Of a stretch of 64,000 bases of DNA, positions 1 through 8,697 are shown one piece after another (the stretch's first letter is position 1; each line of letters begins with the position of its first letter). This DNA comes from DAISIL01 sp036822015 (lineage in GTDB: Bacteria > Bacteroidota > Bacteroidia > Cytophagales > Bernardetiaceae): positions 52,593 through 116,592 of the forward strand of contig DAISIL010000002.1 in NCBI GenBank assembly GCA_036822015.1, written 5' to 3'. The translations under genes and the position numbers were made by a program. The notes beneath the pieces are model-generated. The model saw nothing but the letters and a program-made list of their open reading frames with translations. It did not search any database and was not told where the DNA came from.

Positions 1-444
1 CGACAGCATTTTGTGCGCATCAAAGACAAAGATCGTTTGTACATTCAAATTTTGAAATGGTTGGGTTTTGCTCACACCTACATCTATGTAGAGCATCGCG
101 AAAGAGCCGAAGGTGTATCTACCTACTCCTTTTTGAAGCTCCTAAAAATTGCCGTTCAGGGTTGGACATCTCATTCGGATAAACTGCTCCGTTTGTCCAT
201 CTATCTGGGATTTTTCTTATCCTTTCTGTCTTTTTTGGGGATATTCTTGATCGTAACGCTTTATTTTTGGCAGGGATTTCAGTCAGGGTGGGCTAGCCTG
301 GCAGTCCTGAACTTATTTTCTACGGGAATTATTCTGATCTGTATTGGCATTGCGGGTTTGTATATCGGTAAGACTTTTGAGCAGTCAAAGCATAAGCCTT
401 TGTTTATCATAGATGAAGTATTAAATACAAAAATAGATGACTAA
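1..444 (+). CDS. Family 2 glycosyltransferase, C-terminal part (truncated by window edge)
   Basis: The reading frame is open from base 1, so this is the 3' end of a longer gene. About 147 residues are visible: a short cytoplasmic end of the GT-A catalytic region (HRERAEGVSTYSF, the usual R-x-x-G-x-S-x-Y element before the membrane part of DPM1/ArnC-like enzymes), then two hydrophobic segments at roughly residues 66-90 and 98-122, and a short charged tail. This is the layout of polyprenyl-phosphate sugar transferases that load a sugar onto a lipid carrier at the inner membrane. It overlaps the next gene by 8 bases, so it belongs to the glycan operon that follows. The sugar donor cannot be read from this fragment. 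Confidence 0.8.
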   Translation, partial: RQHFVRIKDKDRLYIQILKWLGFAHTYIYVEHRERAEGVSTYSFLKLLKIAVQGWTSHSDKLLRLSIYLGFFLSFLSFLGIFLIVTLYFWQGFQSGWASLAVLNLFSTGIILICIGIAGLYIGKTFEQSKHKPLFIIDEVLNTKIDD

Positions 445-1129
445 AAAAATAATTATTACACAGTCTAATTACATTCCTTGGAAGGGCTATTTTGATGCCA
501 TCCAGTACGTCGATGAAGTAATTCTTTATGATGATATGCAATACACCAAACGCGACTGGCGCAACCGCAACCAAATCAAGACTCCACAAGGATTGCTTTG
601 GTTGAGTATTCCAGTAGCGGTGAAGGGGAAATACTTTCAAGCCATCCAGGATACACAGGTGAGCGATCTCGGATGGGCCAGCAAGCACTGGAAAACGATC
701 CAAGCCAATTACGCCAAAGCAAAATTTTTTAAAGATTATCAAGACATCTTCGAGGATTTATACTTAGATTGCCGAGAAAGCTATTTGAGCCAAGTCAATT
801 TGCGTTTTATTCTGGGTATCAACAAGATGTTGGGCATCACAACACCGATACGCTTCTCGTCAGATTTTGTACTTGTTGAGGGCAAAACAGAACGTCTCGT
901 AGATTTGTGCAAGCGGGTAGATGCCACCGATTACTACACCGGTAGTGCCGCCCAAAACTACATGGACGAATCCCTCTTTACGCAAGAAAACATTCGGGTA
1001 CATTACTGGGACTACGCTGGCTATCCCGAGTACGAACAGCTATACCCACCTTTTGCGCATAATGTGTCTATCATTGATTTGATCTTGAACCAAGGAGAAA
1101 ACAGCAGAAATTTTATGAAGTATTTGTAG
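437..1129 (+). CDS. WbqC-like family protein
   Basis: 230 residues. The N-terminus (IITQSNYIPWKGYFD, then VILYDDMQYTKRDWRNRN) is the hallmark of the WbqC family, which occurs almost only in polysaccharide and O-antigen clusters. The biochemical role of WbqC proteins is not firmly established; family members sit beside amino-sugar synthesis and methyltransferase genes. The start overlaps the preceding glycosyltransferase by 8 bases and the next gene starts 4 bases after the stop, so it is co-transcribed. No signal peptide or membrane segment is visible, so it is probably cytoplasmic. Confidence 0.85.
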   Translation: MTKKIIITQSNYIPWKGYFDAIQYVDEVILYDDMQYTKRDWRNRNQIKTPQGLLWLSIPVAVKGKYFQAIQDTQVSDLGWASKHWKTIQANYAKAKFFKDYQDIFEDLYLDCRESYLSQVNLRFILGINKMLGITTPIRFSSDFVLVEGKTERLVDLCKRVDATDYYTGSAAQNYMDESLFTQENIRVHYWDYAGYPEYEQLYPPFAHNVSIIDLILNQGENSRNFMKYL

Positions 1130-1133
1130 ATGT

Positions 1134-1766
1134 ATGGAAAAGCAACAAATCATCCGATCAGTAGCCGACTATTACACGGAAAAGCTCGCAGAACACGGCC
1201 CTACGCCAAGAGGGGTCGATTGGAACTCGGCAGATTCCCAGGAGCTTCGTTTTCGGCAACTCTTACAAGTGATCTCTGATGCTACTTCAACGACCTCTAT
1301 CCTGGATTATGGCTGTGGCTTTGGTGCTATGTTTTCATTTATAGAGCAACACTTATCGAAAAACATACGCTTTTTTGGGTATGATATTTCCAAAAATATG
1401 ATTCAGCAGGCAGAAAAACTTTATGGGGATCGGACGAATGCCATTTGGCTATCCGAGTTGAAAAATCAGGAAAAGATGGATTATCTCGTATCGAGTGGGA
1501 TTTTTAACGTTCGTCTGCAACACCAAAACACGGATTGGAAAGCCTACATTCTCGATGTTTTGCACCAATTTGACCAGTTGAGTACCAAAGGATTTGCATT
1601 TAATATGCTGACTGCCTATTCAGATAAGCCGTATATGAAGGATTATTTGTATTATGCTGATCCTATGTTTTTCTTTGATTACTGTAAGCAAAATTTTTCT
1701 CCTTATGTAGCCTTACTTCACGATTATCCACTTTATGAATTTACAATTTTAGTAAGAAAACAATAA
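1134..1766 (+). CDS. Class I SAM-dependent methyltransferase
   Basis: 210 residues. The glycine-rich SAM-binding motif I reads ILDYGCGFGAMFSF (about residues 55-68), followed at the expected distance by an acidic loop (GYDISKNMI) that would hold the SAM ribose. The length fits a minimal Rossmann methyltransferase without an extra substrate domain. It lies between WbqC and a formyltransferase in the glycan operon, so a sugar or glycan intermediate is the likely substrate (inference). The stop TAA shares one base with the ATG of the next gene. Base composition is visibly more A+T-rich than genes after about 3,400. Confidence 0.8.
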   Translation: MEKQQIIRSVADYYTEKLAEHGPTPRGVDWNSADSQELRFRQLLQVISDATSTTSILDYGCGFGAMFSFIEQHLSKNIRFFGYDISKNMIQQAEKLYGDRTNAIWLSELKNQEKMDYLVSSGIFNVRLQHQNTDWKAYILDVLHQFDQLSTKGFAFNMLTAYSDKPYMKDYLYYADPMFFFDYCKQNFSPYVALLHDYPLYEFTILVRKQ

Positions 1767-2533
1767 TGAATATCATTGCTTGCATCGATCATCAGATAGG
1801 CTATAGGTTAGCCGTCCAGTTGATTCAACTACAAAAATTAGGGGAAATAACTAACTTATGGTTATACACCAACCCAAGGCCAGCAGAAGCATTCTGGGAT
1901 GATTGTTTTTACTTAAAAGAAGTATATACTTTTGAAAATATATTTGCTTTTAATAACGATCAAGAAATAATAAAGCATACAAAAAATTATGTTATTGATT
2001 ATATATTTTTGTTGTCATGGAAGCATTTGGTGTCAAAGGAACTTATAGAACATTCGCAAAAAGGTTGTATCAATCTTCATTACAGCCTTTTGCCAAAATT
2101 TCGCGGGGTTTATCCTGTTAATTGGGCGATTATCAACGGAGAAAAAGAGACAGGTCTTACTTTTCACTTTGTGAATCAAGGCATAGATGCAGGTGATATT
2201 ATTTTGCAAAGAAAACTAAGTATATCACTTACCGAAACAGCTAAGTGCCTACTCGAGCGATTAGATGATTTAGCTGAACAGGCATTTAGGGAGTTGTGGG
2301 ATATGATAAAGTCATACCAGACCTTACCACGAAGACCACAAACCATTGTTGCGGATTACTATTCAAGAAAACGATTCTTGCAAATCTGTCAGCTATCTTT
2401 AACAGAAACTGTTACTGGTGGGGAGTTGCTAAACCTCTTACGTGGAACAACCTTCGGTGCGCAATCAAATCTCTATTTTCTCGACGAAAAACAGCAGAAA
2501 GTGTATATCACGATTCAATTTCACCCAGAATAA
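1766..2533 (+). CDS. Formyltransferase-family protein (probable amino-sugar N-formyltransferase)
   Basis: 255 residues. The region INLHYSLLPKFRG is the N10-formyl-tetrahydrofolate site of the Fmt/PurN/ArnA superfamily; the catalytic Asn-His-Asp triad is present as N103, H105 and D144 (GIDAGDII). It lacks the full C-terminal domain of methionyl-tRNA formyltransferase and sits next to an RffA-type aminotransferase, so the expected job is N-formylation of a dTDP-4-amino-4,6-dideoxyhexose for surface glycan; this pairing is known for Qui4NFo-type sugars, the exact sugar here is inferred. The gene is strongly A+T-rich compared with the rest of the window, suggesting exchange of glycan genes. One-base overlaps join it to both neighbours. 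Confidence 0.8.
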   Translation: MNIIACIDHQIGYRLAVQLIQLQKLGEITNLWLYTNPRPAEAFWDDCFYLKEVYTFENIFAFNNDQEIIKHTKNYVIDYIFLLSWKHLVSKELIEHSQKGCINLHYSLLPKFRGVYPVNWAIINGEKETGLTFHFVNQGIDAGDIILQRKLSISLTETAKCLLERLDDLAEQAFRELWDMIKSYQTLPRRPQTIVADYYSRKRFLQICQLSLTETVTGGELLNLLRGTTFGAQSNLYFLDEKQQKVYITIQFHPE

Positions 2534-3366
2534 TGGCTGATACGATGCAATACATCGACAACATCAAGTGCTACGCCCCAGAGCTAGCCCATGCCAACGC
2601 AGATTACCCTGTCGAGGCTTTTGAGGAACTGTATAAAATTGAAACAGAAAATTTCTGGTTTTTTTCCCGTAATGCCGTTTTGCAGCATCTGTTCAAAAAA
2701 TATCTCGGCACAGATCAGAAACATATCCTCGAGATCGGCTGTGGGACGGGCTTTGTACTGCATGGCTTATCCCAGAAGTTTCCCAACTATGTGCTTTCAG
2801 GATCGGAGATACACGTAGCTGGGATACATTTTGCTCAAAAACGCTTGCCCGAGGTTGAGTTTGTGCAGTTGGATGCTACCCGGATGCCATTTACGGATAC
2901 TTTTGATGCCGTGGGCGCTTTTGATGTATTGGAGCATATTGAAGAAGATGTTCAGGTAATGAAAGAAGTTCAGAAGTCTTTAAAAAAAGAGGGTTTATTT
3001 TTTATTTCCGTTCCTCAATATCAGTGGATGTGGAGCATCGCCGATGATGTTGCCTATCACAAACGCCGCTACACGCGCCAGATGCTCGGTACACGCCTCC
3101 GCGAAGCGGGCTTTGAGGTGCTATACATGGGGTCTTTTGTGGCCACGCTTTTCCCGCTCATGTATGCCTCACGTCTGCTCAAGCGCAGGCACACAGGTAA
3201 GCTCACCGAAGCCGAGGCAAGGGCTTTATCCATGCAAGAATTGCAACTTTCACCAACACTCAATGCTATTTTGCGCCAACTGATGCGCATAGATGAGGGG
3301 TTGATTAAGAAAAATGTATCTTTACCCTTTGGTGGCTCGTTGCTTGCCGTAGCCCGAAAAAAATAA
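2533..3366 (+). CDS. Class I SAM-dependent methyltransferase
   Basis: 277 residues from the ATG at 2533, whose A is the last base of the previous stop; the frame stays open further upstream but that stretch lies inside the formyltransferase gene. Motif I is HILEIGCGTGFVLHGL, followed by LSGSEIH and a post-I acidic segment; motif IV-like FDAVGAFDVLEHIEED and VPQYQWMWSIADDVAYHKRRYT match Methyltransf_11-type enzymes common in O-antigen clusters (the HxRRY element is typical). A hydrophobic stretch near residue 195 (VATLFPLMYASRLL) may lie against the membrane. Substrate unknown; a lipid-linked or nucleotide sugar is likely from context. Confidence 0.82.
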   Translation: MADTMQYIDNIKCYAPELAHANADYPVEAFEELYKIETENFWFFSRNAVLQHLFKKYLGTDQKHILEIGCGTGFVLHGLSQKFPNYVLSGSEIHVAGIHFAQKRLPEVEFVQLDATRMPFTDTFDAVGAFDVLEHIEEDVQVMKEVQKSLKKEGLFFISVPQYQWMWSIADDVAYHKRRYTRQMLGTRLREAGFEVLYMGSFVATLFPLMYASRLLKRRHTGKLTEAEARALSMQELQLSPTLNAILRQLMRIDEGLIKKNVSLPFGGSLLAVARKK

Positions 3367-3387
3367 AAAACTATTGATCGACTGCTT

Positions 3388-4521
3388 ATGAACGTTCCCT
3401 TTAATCTCCCCTACATGACCGGACGGGAGTCCGAGTATATCCAGGCGGCCGTCGCCTCCGGCAAAATTTCGGGGGACGGGGTATTTACCCACAAGTGTCA
3501 TGCGTTTTTTGAGCAGCGTTACAGTTTTCCCAAGTGCCTCCTGACGACCTCCTGCACCGATGCGCTCGAGATGTGCGCCCTGCTCCTGGATATCAAGTCC
3601 GGCGACGAGGTCATTGCCCCGAGTTATACCTTTGTCAGTACCGTTAATGCTTTCGTTCTACGGGGTGCAAAAATTGTCTTTGCTGATAGCGAAGCCAACA
3701 CGCCCAATATGGATATTTCAAAAATTGAATCTTTGATTACGCCGCGTACGAAGGTAATCGTTGTTGTGCATTATGCCGGTGTGGCTTGTGATATGGATGC
3801 CGTGATGGCACTGGCTGAGCGGTATGGTTTGTTTGTGGTGGAGGATGCAGCCCAGGCAGTAGATAGTTTTTACAAGGATCGTCCGTTGGGGAGCATAGGA
3901 CATCTGGCGGCTTTTTCGTTCCACGAAACCAAAAATATCATCAGCGGAGAAGGTGGAATGCTGGTCGTCAATGATGAACAATTCGCCAAACGCGCCGAAA
4001 TTATCCGCGAAAAAGGGACAAATCGCAGTGCTTTTTTTCGGGGAGAGGTGGACAAATACGGCTGGGTGGATGTAGGTTCTTCCTTTTTGCCTTCGGATAT
4101 TATTGCTGCTTTTCTTTTTGCACAACTCGAAAATCTTGCTGATATTCAGGCATGTAGAAAGCAAATCTGGCAGCGTTATTACGAGGCGTTCAGACCTTTG
4201 GCAGAGCAGGGACACCTCCGTTTGCCGCACTTACCCGACTACGCCCACAACAACGGGCATCTGTTCTTTGTCCTCTGCCGAGACCTCGAAGAACGGACGG
4301 CACTCATACAGCACCTCAAGGCAGCGGGCATCTGGGCCGTTTTTCATTATCTGGCTTTGCATCAGTCGCCGTTTTACAAAGACCAGCATGACGGCCGGAC
4401 GCTGCCCTACTGTGAGCAGTACGCGGACGGATTGGTACGGCTGCCACTTTTTTATCAAATCACGGAAGCGCAGCAGTCCAGGGTCATAGATGCTGTCTAT
4501 GAATTTTTTGATAAAAAATGA
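3388..4521 (+). CDS. rffA: dTDP-4-amino-4,6-dideoxygalactose transaminase
   Basis: 377 residues, the usual length for RffA/WecE. The sequence follows the enterobacterial enzyme almost throughout: NLPYMTGRESEYIQAA at the start, SGDGVFTHKC, TSCTDALEMCALLLDI, FVLRGAKIVF, HYAGVACDMD, VEDAAQAV, and FSFHETKN with the PLP lysine at K182, then REKGTNRSAFFRGEVDKY. It transfers the amino group of glutamate to C4 of dTDP-4-keto-6-deoxyglucose, giving dTDP-Fuc4N. With the formyltransferase at 1766-2533 this suggests a 4-formamido-4,6-dideoxyhexose. The stop overlaps the next ATG (ATGA). G+C content is higher than in the genes just upstream. Confidence 0.93.
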   Translation: MNVPFNLPYMTGRESEYIQAAVASGKISGDGVFTHKCHAFFEQRYSFPKCLLTTSCTDALEMCALLLDIKSGDEVIAPSYTFVSTVNAFVLRGAKIVFADSEANTPNMDISKIESLITPRTKVIVVVHYAGVACDMDAVMALAERYGLFVVEDAAQAVDSFYKDRPLGSIGHLAAFSFHETKNIISGEGGMLVVNDEQFAKRAEIIREKGTNRSAFFRGEVDKYGWVDVGSSFLPSDIIAAFLFAQLENLADIQACRKQIWQRYYEAFRPLAEQGHLRLPHLPDYAHNNGHLFFVLCRDLEERTALIQHLKAAGIWAVFHYLALHQSPFYKDQHDGRTLPYCEQYADGLVRLPLFYQITEAQQSRVIDAVYEFFDKK

Positions 4522-6452
4522 TACTCATGGCGTTTTTAGAAAATTATTTCTTTTTTGTTGTAACTTTATCTTTCTTTTATTTTATTGGAGCTTTGCCCGC
4601 CTGGCTTTACCGCCGATTTATTCCGCACCAGATGGCGGATATTTTTACGGCGCTTGTTCTGGGGCAGGGGATTTTGGTTACGGGCTATGCCTTGTTCAAG
4701 ACCGAAGGACAGACGATGTTTGTGTTGGCTGTGCCGTTTTTGTGGTGGGCATATCGCGTATGGCTTCTCCAGGAACGCCCATTTAGCGGCTCCTCTAGCC
4801 GATGGACGATTCCTTTGCTGCTTTTGTTTTCTTTGGTTGTTTATGGCTGGGAGGCTTTCTTTTTTCTTGATGAAGCAGGGGCAGGACAGATAGTTTTTAC
4901 AGATTTAAATTTTTATGCGCGTGTAGCCAATGCCATGCGTCTGGTCGGCTTGGAAAGCATCAAAGCACAGTTTTATTTCCTAGATCCGACGCTTAGCCCG
5001 GGCATTGACTTGTATCACTTTTACGAACTATGGCTAACTGCTTTATCCATAGATATTTGGAATCTGCCCCCAAACTATGCTTATCTCTTGGTGGCCATGC
5101 CGAGCATTTATTTTATTTCGTTGCTGGGGCTTTACGCGCTCCTGGAGTGCTATGCTGCGGAGGTGAAGCCCTGGCTATTTGCTGGCTTGGCGATTTTGTT
5201 GTTGTTCGTAAAAGGTATTCATTTTGATTTTTATGAATCCAACCGATTGATGCAATATTCCACGTACCTGTTGTACGAACAACTGCTCTGGAAAAAAGTA
5301 TCCGTTTATCAGCCCTTGATACTACTGGCCATGATTTGGTTCAGCCGTCGCAATTTCAAGCAAGGGTTGATATTGCTTTTTTTATTACCGATCTATGCCA
5401 TCACCACTTTTCCAGCAATTTCGGGCGCGGCCCTGATCTTGTGGTTGGCTTTGTGGTACTGGCGACGGCTATCCCTCCGGCAGATGCTCTGGGGCATAGG
5501 AGCGGTAGGTTTGTATCTGTTTGTTTTTTTGCTTTGGTATCAAGAACTAAAAACAGTATCCTCCCTTACGCCTAAAACAGCACTAGATACACTTTTCCAA
5601 TTTGATTTGGGGACACTCAAAACGAAAGTTTCATTTTTTGTCGGGACGCTCATCAAAACCGTACTACTTTATCTGCCTTTTTTCCTCATTCCCTTACTTT
5701 GGGTTCGACCGTATGCACTCGTGAAGGCACATAAGGAGACTTGGCTTTGGTTGGTTGGGCTGTTTGCGAGTGGATTGCTTACCTGGGCGATACTCTACGG
5801 TATGGATCAGGTCCGGCAGCTACATCTACACACGGCCGCCATTGCCTGGATGCTTGCTGCGGCCCTGACTGCCATGCACGTCTGGGAAAGCCAACGTGGA
5901 AGATGGGCTTTTTTGGTAGTCTTTGTAGGTTTAGCTATGTTTAATGTTTATGATAGTTTCCAAAAACAACGTTACTTTATTCAGTCAGAGACGCTTAGAT
6001 ACACTACAGATTATCTCCTACAAATCAAAACCAGCCTGCCTCAAAACCGACTTTGTTATGGGGTGTCGATCACTGCTCCGGAAGAGTATCCTCGGCTCAA
6101 GCAGGGCTATACACCACACATGATGCAGCGCGGCGAGTATCTGAGCAACTTTTACACCCAAACGATGACCTATCAGATGGATAACTTTCTGGAGGCAATG
6201 AAATATGTACCCAACTACCGCACCCAGGATTTGCTTTATTTGCCTTTTTATCGCTTCGTTGAACGCCAAAAAGCGGCTGGTACTTTTCTGGACATCCCGA
6301 GCAGCCAGGCGGACTTTTTTTTGACGCATAAGTTTGACTATCTCATTGCTTCTCCCGAGGCTGTTGTCCCGAAAGCTATCCGCCAAAGGGCTAAGCGCGT
6401 CCTGACCGATCCCAAAAGTGGTGAACGTTTTTTTATCTTTGTCCCGCTATGA
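4518..6452 (+). CDS. Large polytopic membrane protein of the glycan cluster
   Basis: 644 residues. About a dozen hydrophobic segments fill residues 1-430; the last 180 residues are soluble and Tyr-rich. The arrangement resembles membrane glycosyltransferases of the GT-C type or other polysaccharide assembly proteins, but I see no diagnostic catalytic motif apart from an early Asp (VFTDLNFYARVANA) in the first large loop, where GT-C enzymes carry their catalytic acid. The start overlaps rffA by 4 bases and the stop overlaps aroQ by 4 bases, so it is firmly within the operon. Best described as a probable glycan transferase or assembly protein. Confidence 0.6.
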   Translation: MILMAFLENYFFFVVTLSFFYFIGALPAWLYRRFIPHQMADIFTALVLGQGILVTGYALFKTEGQTMFVLAVPFLWWAYRVWLLQERPFSGSSSRWTIPLLLLFSLVVYGWEAFFFLDEAGAGQIVFTDLNFYARVANAMRLVGLESIKAQFYFLDPTLSPGIDLYHFYELWLTALSIDIWNLPPNYAYLLVAMPSIYFISLLGLYALLECYAAEVKPWLFAGLAILLLFVKGIHFDFYESNRLMQYSTYLLYEQLLWKKVSVYQPLILLAMIWFSRRNFKQGLILLFLLPIYAITTFPAISGAALILWLALWYWRRLSLRQMLWGIGAVGLYLFVFLLWYQELKTVSSLTPKTALDTLFQFDLGTLKTKVSFFVGTLIKTVLLYLPFFLIPLLWVRPYALVKAHKETWLWLVGLFASGLLTWAILYGMDQVRQLHLHTAAIAWMLAAALTAMHVWESQRGRWAFLVVFVGLAMFNVYDSFQKQRYFIQSETLRYTTDYLLQIKTSLPQNRLCYGVSITAPEEYPRLKQGYTPHMMQRGEYLSNFYTQTMTYQMDNFLEAMKYVPNYRTQDLLYLPFYRFVERQKAAGTFLDIPSSQADFFLTHKFDYLIASPEAVVPKAIRQRAKRVLTDPKSGERFFIFVPL

Positions 6453-6883
6453 AATCTATCGCCATCATCAACGGGCCCAACCTCAACCTGCTGGGCATCC
6501 GCGAGCCGGAGCTATACGGCAAACGCGGTTTTTTACATTTTTTAGAAGAACTCCAAGCGGAGTTTGGACAGGTTGCCATCGACTACTTTCAGTCCAATAT
6601 CGAGGGAGAACTGATCGACCATTTGCATCGGGTGGGCTTTACGGCAGATGCCATCTTGTTCAATGCCGGTGGATATACGCATACCTCGGTTGCTTTGCGG
6701 GATGCGGTTTCGGCGATTTCGGCGCCGGTCTTGGAGGTTCACCTGACACAGATTTACGCTCGGGAAACGTTCCGCCATCGGAGCTTTCTCTCGCCCGTCT
6801 GTGTGGGAAGTATCTCTGGGCTGGGGCTAGAGGGCTATCGCCTGGGGCTCCTGTATTTCGTTCGGCAATGGGAAACGCCTTGA
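6449..6883 (+). CDS. aroQ: 3-dehydroquinate dehydratase, type II
   Basis: 144 residues, the normal size for the small dodecameric type II enzyme. It converts 3-dehydroquinate to 3-dehydroshikimate in the shikimate pathway. Visible signature: INGPNLNLLGIREPELYG with Arg18 and the catalytic Tyr23; FNAGGYTHTSVALRDA for substrate binding; EVHLTQIYARETFRHRS with the catalytic His98. It is translationally coupled (ATGA) to the end of the glycan operon, which is not a functional partner; the join probably reflects operon packing. It converges with the epimerase gene, leaving 2 bases between the stops. Confidence 0.94.
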   Translation: MKSIAIINGPNLNLLGIREPELYGKRGFLHFLEELQAEFGQVAIDYFQSNIEGELIDHLHRVGFTADAILFNAGGYTHTSVALRDAVSAISAPVLEVHLTQIYARETFRHRSFLSPVCVGSISGLGLEGYRLGLLYFVRQWETP

Positions 6884-6885
6884 GC

Positions 6886-7740
6886 TTAGGGGCGCATATT
6901 TTCCTTGATCGCTTGAAGGCCGTCCACGAAAGAAACTTCGGGTTTCCATTGCAGATATTCCTCTATACGATTGATTGATAGGATATTAGATGGTACGTCA
7001 AATTGCCTTCCAGGCTTGTAGCGCACCTCCAACGGACGGCCAACCACCTGCCCGATCATCGTGGCAACCTCCCGAAGGCTATACCCACGTCCGCTACCTA
7101 CATTAAAAATCTTCTCGGGACTGTGGCGCACAATGGCCGCCCCGATGGCCCGGCAGACATCGTCCACATAGACGTAATCGCGGATCGTCTTGCCATCGCC
7201 CCATATCTCGATGGGCTGATGGTTAAGGGCTTTTTGCATCCAAATCCCGATAACACCTTGTCCTTTATGCAAATTTTGTCCGATGCCGTAGGCGTTCGAG
7301 ACCCGCAAGATGACGTAATCAAGCCCGTACAGGTGGTGGTACAGGTGCAGGTATTTCTCTGCGGTGAGCTTCGATAGTCCATAGCCGGAGATGGGAAAAG
7401 TGGGAGCTGTCTCTGAAATCGGAACTTGTCGGGGAATCCCATAAACTGTACCTCCCGAGGAGATAAAAATAACTTTTTTTAGGGTAGGGTTTTTACGGGC
7501 GGCTTCTAGTAGGTGCAGCCATCCCAGCACGTTGGTTTCCAGGTCAGCGATGGGATCGGCGGTTGCATTTTTCGGGACGGTACTCCAGGCCAGATGTACC
7601 AGCACTTCCTGATCGACTAGCTGGTCAGTCGTTGAGAGATTCTGGCGATCATAGAGGCGAATTGTATGCCCTTGCCGACGAAGCAGCCCTTGTAGATGCT
7701 GCCCAATGAAGCCCGAGCCACCCGTCAGTAGCACGCGCAT
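6886..7740 (-). CDS. NAD-dependent sugar-nucleotide epimerase/dehydratase
   Basis: 284 residues from the ATG at 7740, which gives a start MRVLLTGGSGFIGQHL with the Rossmann GGxGxxG motif at the very N-terminus; an upstream in-frame Met at 7848 would run into lgt and is rejected. The SDR catalytic pair is Y-x3-K in SGYGLSKLTAEKYL, with Ser in FISSGGTVYG. The IRDYVYVDDVCRAI element is typical of extended SDRs such as GalE and related UDP-sugar 4-epimerases. It starts one base inside the end of lgt (TGATG), so the two are co-transcribed. The exact sugar nucleotide is not determined. Confidence 0.85.
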   Translation of the reverse strand: MRVLLTGGSGFIGQHLQGLLRRQGHTIRLYDRQNLSTTDQLVDQEVLVHLAWSTVPKNATADPIADLETNVLGWLHLLEAARKNPTLKKVIFISSGGTVYGIPRQVPISETAPTFPISGYGLSKLTAEKYLHLYHHLYGLDYVILRVSNAYGIGQNLHKGQGVIGIWMQKALNHQPIEIWGDGKTIRDYVYVDDVCRAIGAAIVRHSPEKIFNVGSGRGYSLREVATMIGQVVGRPLEVRYKPGRQFDVPSNILSINRIEEYLQWKPEVSFVDGLQAIKENMRP

Positions 7741-8540
7741 CAGTTGGGGTATTTGCTTGATAAAGCCTGACGCAGGAGCCATGCCCCTACCAGGATCATG
7801 GGAATACTCAATAGCTGGCCCATGTTGAGGGCCAGGGATTGCTCCCATGCTTCCTGATTTTCTTTGAAAAACTCTATCAAAAATCGAAAAGAGAAGACCA
7901 GTATGAGGTACAAGCCCGTGAGCAACCCGTGTGGGGTTTTTGCGCCGTATTTGTTGTAGGTCAAGAGCAGAATAACGAACGTAAGGAGGTTGGTCAGGGA
8001 TTCATAAACTTGCGTGGGATGGCGCGGAAAATCCTCCCCCAGGCGCGTGAAGATTACGCCCCAGTCTGATCCTGTGGCTCTTCCGATGATTTCTGAGTTC
8101 ATCAAGTTCCCGAAACGGATAAAAGCCCCCCCAAGGGCCGCCGTGATGGCGATGCGATCAGCTACCCAGAAATAGGGCTGATCCGGGTGCTTGCGGGCAT
8201 AAATGTAAAGAGCAGTGAGCATGGCAATAGCCGCGCCGTGGCTGGCCAGACCGCCTTCCCATATTTTCAAAATTCGGATGGGATTAGAAAAATAATAGAC
8301 CGGATCATAAAAAATACAATGTCCTAGCCGCGCCCCAATCACGACGGATAGCACCATAAAGAGCAGCAGCTCGTCTAAGTCCTTGAGGTTTTTGTTCTCC
8401 CGCGTGTAGATGCGCACCATGATATAGTTGCCCACGACAAAGCCCAGCGCGAAGAGCAGGCCGTACCAGCGCATGGCAAAGTTACCGATGCGAAAAATTT
8501 CGGGATCTGGCCCCCACGTGATCGCCGAGAGTAGTTCCAT
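7740..8540 (-). CDS. lgt: Prolipoprotein diacylglyceryl transferase
   Basis: 266 residues. Lgt transfers a diacylglyceryl group from phosphatidylglycerol to the lipobox cysteine of prolipoproteins in the inner membrane. Visible: about seven membrane segments; FAMRWYGLLFALGF; ARLGHCIFYDPVYYFSNP; the invariant IWEGGLASHGAAI segment; and the Lgt signature GAFIRFGNLMNSEIIGR. The Arg and Asn residues of this signature are known to be required in the family. A TACCTTTG box lies 28 bases upstream on the same strand, divergent from the DUF58 promoter. The epimerase follows with one-base overlap. Confidence 0.95.
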   Translation of the reverse strand: MELLSAITWGPDPEIFRIGNFAMRWYGLLFALGFVVGNYIMVRIYTRENKNLKDLDELLLFMVLSVVIGARLGHCIFYDPVYYFSNPIRILKIWEGGLASHGAAIAMLTALYIYARKHPDQPYFWVADRIAITAALGGAFIRFGNLMNSEIIGRATGSDWGVIFTRLGEDFPRHPTQVYESLTNLLTFVILLLTYNKYGAKTPHGLLTGLYLILVFSFRFLIEFFKENQEAWEQSLALNMGQLLSIPMILVGAWLLRQALSSKYPN

Positions 8541-8568
8541 AACTTCATTTATCGTTGTTGGTCTTCAA

Positions 8569-8576
8569 CAAAGGTA
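8569..8576 (-). promoter_or_regulatory. Bacteroidota -7 box (TACCTTTG) of lgt
   Basis: Read on the minus strand this is an exact match to TAnnTTTG, placed 28 bases before the lgt ATG. With the box at 8657-8664 on the other strand it forms a divergent promoter region. A clear -33 TTG at standard spacing was not seen. Confidence 0.55.
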
Positions 8577-8656
8577 ATACAAAAAGCCCAAGCATGGATT
8601 ACCTGTACCCTTAACAACGTACCTACGTATTTTTTCGTCTTTTTTCAGAAAAAACT

Positions 8657-8664
8657 TACCTTTG
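8657..8664 (+). promoter_or_regulatory. Bacteroidota -7 box (TACCTTTG) of the DUF58 gene
   Basis: Exact TAnnTTTG match. It directly abuts the first in-frame ATG (8665), so transcription should begin inside that codon region and translation more likely starts at the second ATG (8698). Confidence 0.55.
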
Positions 8665-8697
8665 ATGAACAAAGACTTTGGATTGCATCCTATCGTT

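Noticed and set aside
7740..7848. Longer N-terminus for the epimerase
   Set aside because: It would lie within lgt and precede the canonical MRVLLTGGSGFIG start.
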